In this document: piece by piece, positions 6,264 to 6,814 of the stretch
How positions within the stretch are numbered: position 1 is the stretch's first letter
Layout: the number at the start of each line of letters is the position of its first letter
NCBI GenBank assembly: GCA_030592145.1
Contig: JAUVKJ010000093.1
Span: 1 to 6,814 of the forward strand
Direction of reading: 5' to 3'
DNA length: 6,814 bases
From: Bacteroides sp.
Lineage (GTDB): Bacteria; Bacteroidota; Bacteroidia; Bacteroidales; SM23-62
Notes under the pieces: generated by a model
What the model saw: only the letters and a program-made list of their open reading frames with translations
Databases searched by the model: none
Told to the model about the DNA's origin: nothing
Position numbers and translations under genes: made by a program

Positions 6264-6814
6264 CCTGGCCATCATACTTGTCTCATTACTTTTCTCGGCA
6301 TTTTTTTCGGGAATGGAGATCGCCTTTATCTCATCCAACAAACTTCGTATTGAACTGGACAAAAAACAGGGTGTTTTCGGTGCACGTATCATTTCCATGT
6401 TTACCAGCAAACCCGGGGAGTATATTGCGACCATGCTCGTGGGCAATAATATTTCCCTTGTGATCTACGGTATGGTCATGGCTATCCTTCTTGAACCAGC
6501 GATACGCTTGTATATCAGCTCAGACATTGTCATTTTGATCATACAGACCCTTATATCCACCCTGATCATTCTGTTTGCCGCGGAATTCCTTCCCAAGACA
6601 ATTTTCAGGATCAGTCCGAATACCGCATTGAAAATTTTCTCCGTACCCGTTGTGATATTTTATGTTTTGCTTTACCCTGTCACCTGGCTGACCATTGCCG
6701 TCTCCGGATTTATTTTAAGAAACTTTATGGGGGTTCCAAAGGGGAAAAACTCATACCCCATTGTTTTCGGCAAAGTTGACCTGGATAACCTGGTCAGTGA
6801 AAGCAATCCTGAAA
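6256..6814 (+). CDS. CNNM/CorC (DUF21) family membrane protein, 3'-truncated by window edge
   Basis: Often annotated 'hemolysin' or CorC, this family has a DUF21 transmembrane domain followed by a CBS pair and a CorC_HlyC domain; characterised members move Mg2+ across the inner membrane. The 186 residues seen cover the DUF21 part: hydrophobic segments at about 3-25, 57-79, 90-109 and 124-154. Family landmarks present are FSAFFSGMEIAFIS (13-26), LVGNN (61-65) and AEFLPKT (109-115), the polar small-residue and Asn/Glu-Pro-Lys positions conserved in CNNM proteins. The last residues (IVFGKVDLDNLV, 169-180) lead into the linker before the expected CBS domains, which lie outside the window. The ATG at 6256 overlaps the lptC stop in ATGAATAG, typical of coupled genes, and no Shine-Dalgarno is evident. 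Transport of Mg2+ is inferred from family; relation to LptC is only by position. GldE-like gliding proteins belong to the same superfamily and cannot be separated on this fragment. Confidence 0.9.
   Translation, partial: MNSLAIILVSLLFSAFFSGMEIAFISSNKLRIELDKKQGVFGARIISMFTSKPGEYIATMLVGNNISLVIYGMVMAILLEPAIRLYISSDIVILIIQTLISTLIILFAAEFLPKTIFRISPNTALKIFSVPVVIFYVLLYPVTWLTIAVSGFILRNFMGVPKGKNSYPIVFGKVDLDNLVSESNPE

Noticed and set aside
5730..6446. Minus-strand open frame of 238 codons opposite lptC and the CNNM gene
   Set aside because: It spans two well-supported plus-strand genes and their junction, with no recognisable motifs of its own.

Overview
The window reads as one continuous plus-strand stretch of a Bacteroidetes (Bacteroidota) chromosome, most like an environmental Bacteroidales-type genome. 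This rests on protein wording (an 'SPYSRFGVG' outer-membrane protein, a Bacteroidetes-style LptC starting near 'SCEND', a Cys-containing TPR protein ending in 'GCWINETT'), on a gene order common in that phylum, and on the near absence of Shine-Dalgarno sequences. Base composition is moderate and looks even throughout. I see no mobile element, RNA gene or CRISPR array, and no sign of transfer.

Layout: (1) bases 1-2289, the C-terminal two thirds of the transcription-repair coupling factor Mfd, running in from upstream; (2) 2301-3032, type III pantothenate kinase coaX; (3) 3019-4311, an unnamed exported beta-barrel-type outer-membrane protein; (4) 4322-5668, an unnamed exported TPR protein with six cysteines; (5) 5640-6263, an LptC-type LPS-export protein; (6) 6256-6814, the start of a CNNM/CorC (DUF21) membrane protein that runs off the right edge. 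All six genes are co-directional. The two gaps are 11 and 10 bases and the other three junctions overlap by 14, 29 and 8 bases. There is no room for a conventional promoter or terminator, so the five downstream genes, and possibly mfd, are probably co-transcribed and translationally coupled.

Functionally, Mfd serves DNA repair and CoaX makes CoA precursors. The remaining four genes all encode envelope proteins: an outer-membrane barrel, a periplasmic repeat protein, an LPS-bridge component and an inner-membrane divalent-cation transporter candidate. The most interesting question is whether the two uncharacterised proteins work with LptC in LPS export or outer-membrane assembly. I did not find a clearly new defence, mobile or RNA system. 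The findings are modest: the gene-neighbourhood hypothesis, the six-cysteine TPR protein, the ambiguous membrane anchor of LptC, and two small inverted repeats at translation-relevant positions.
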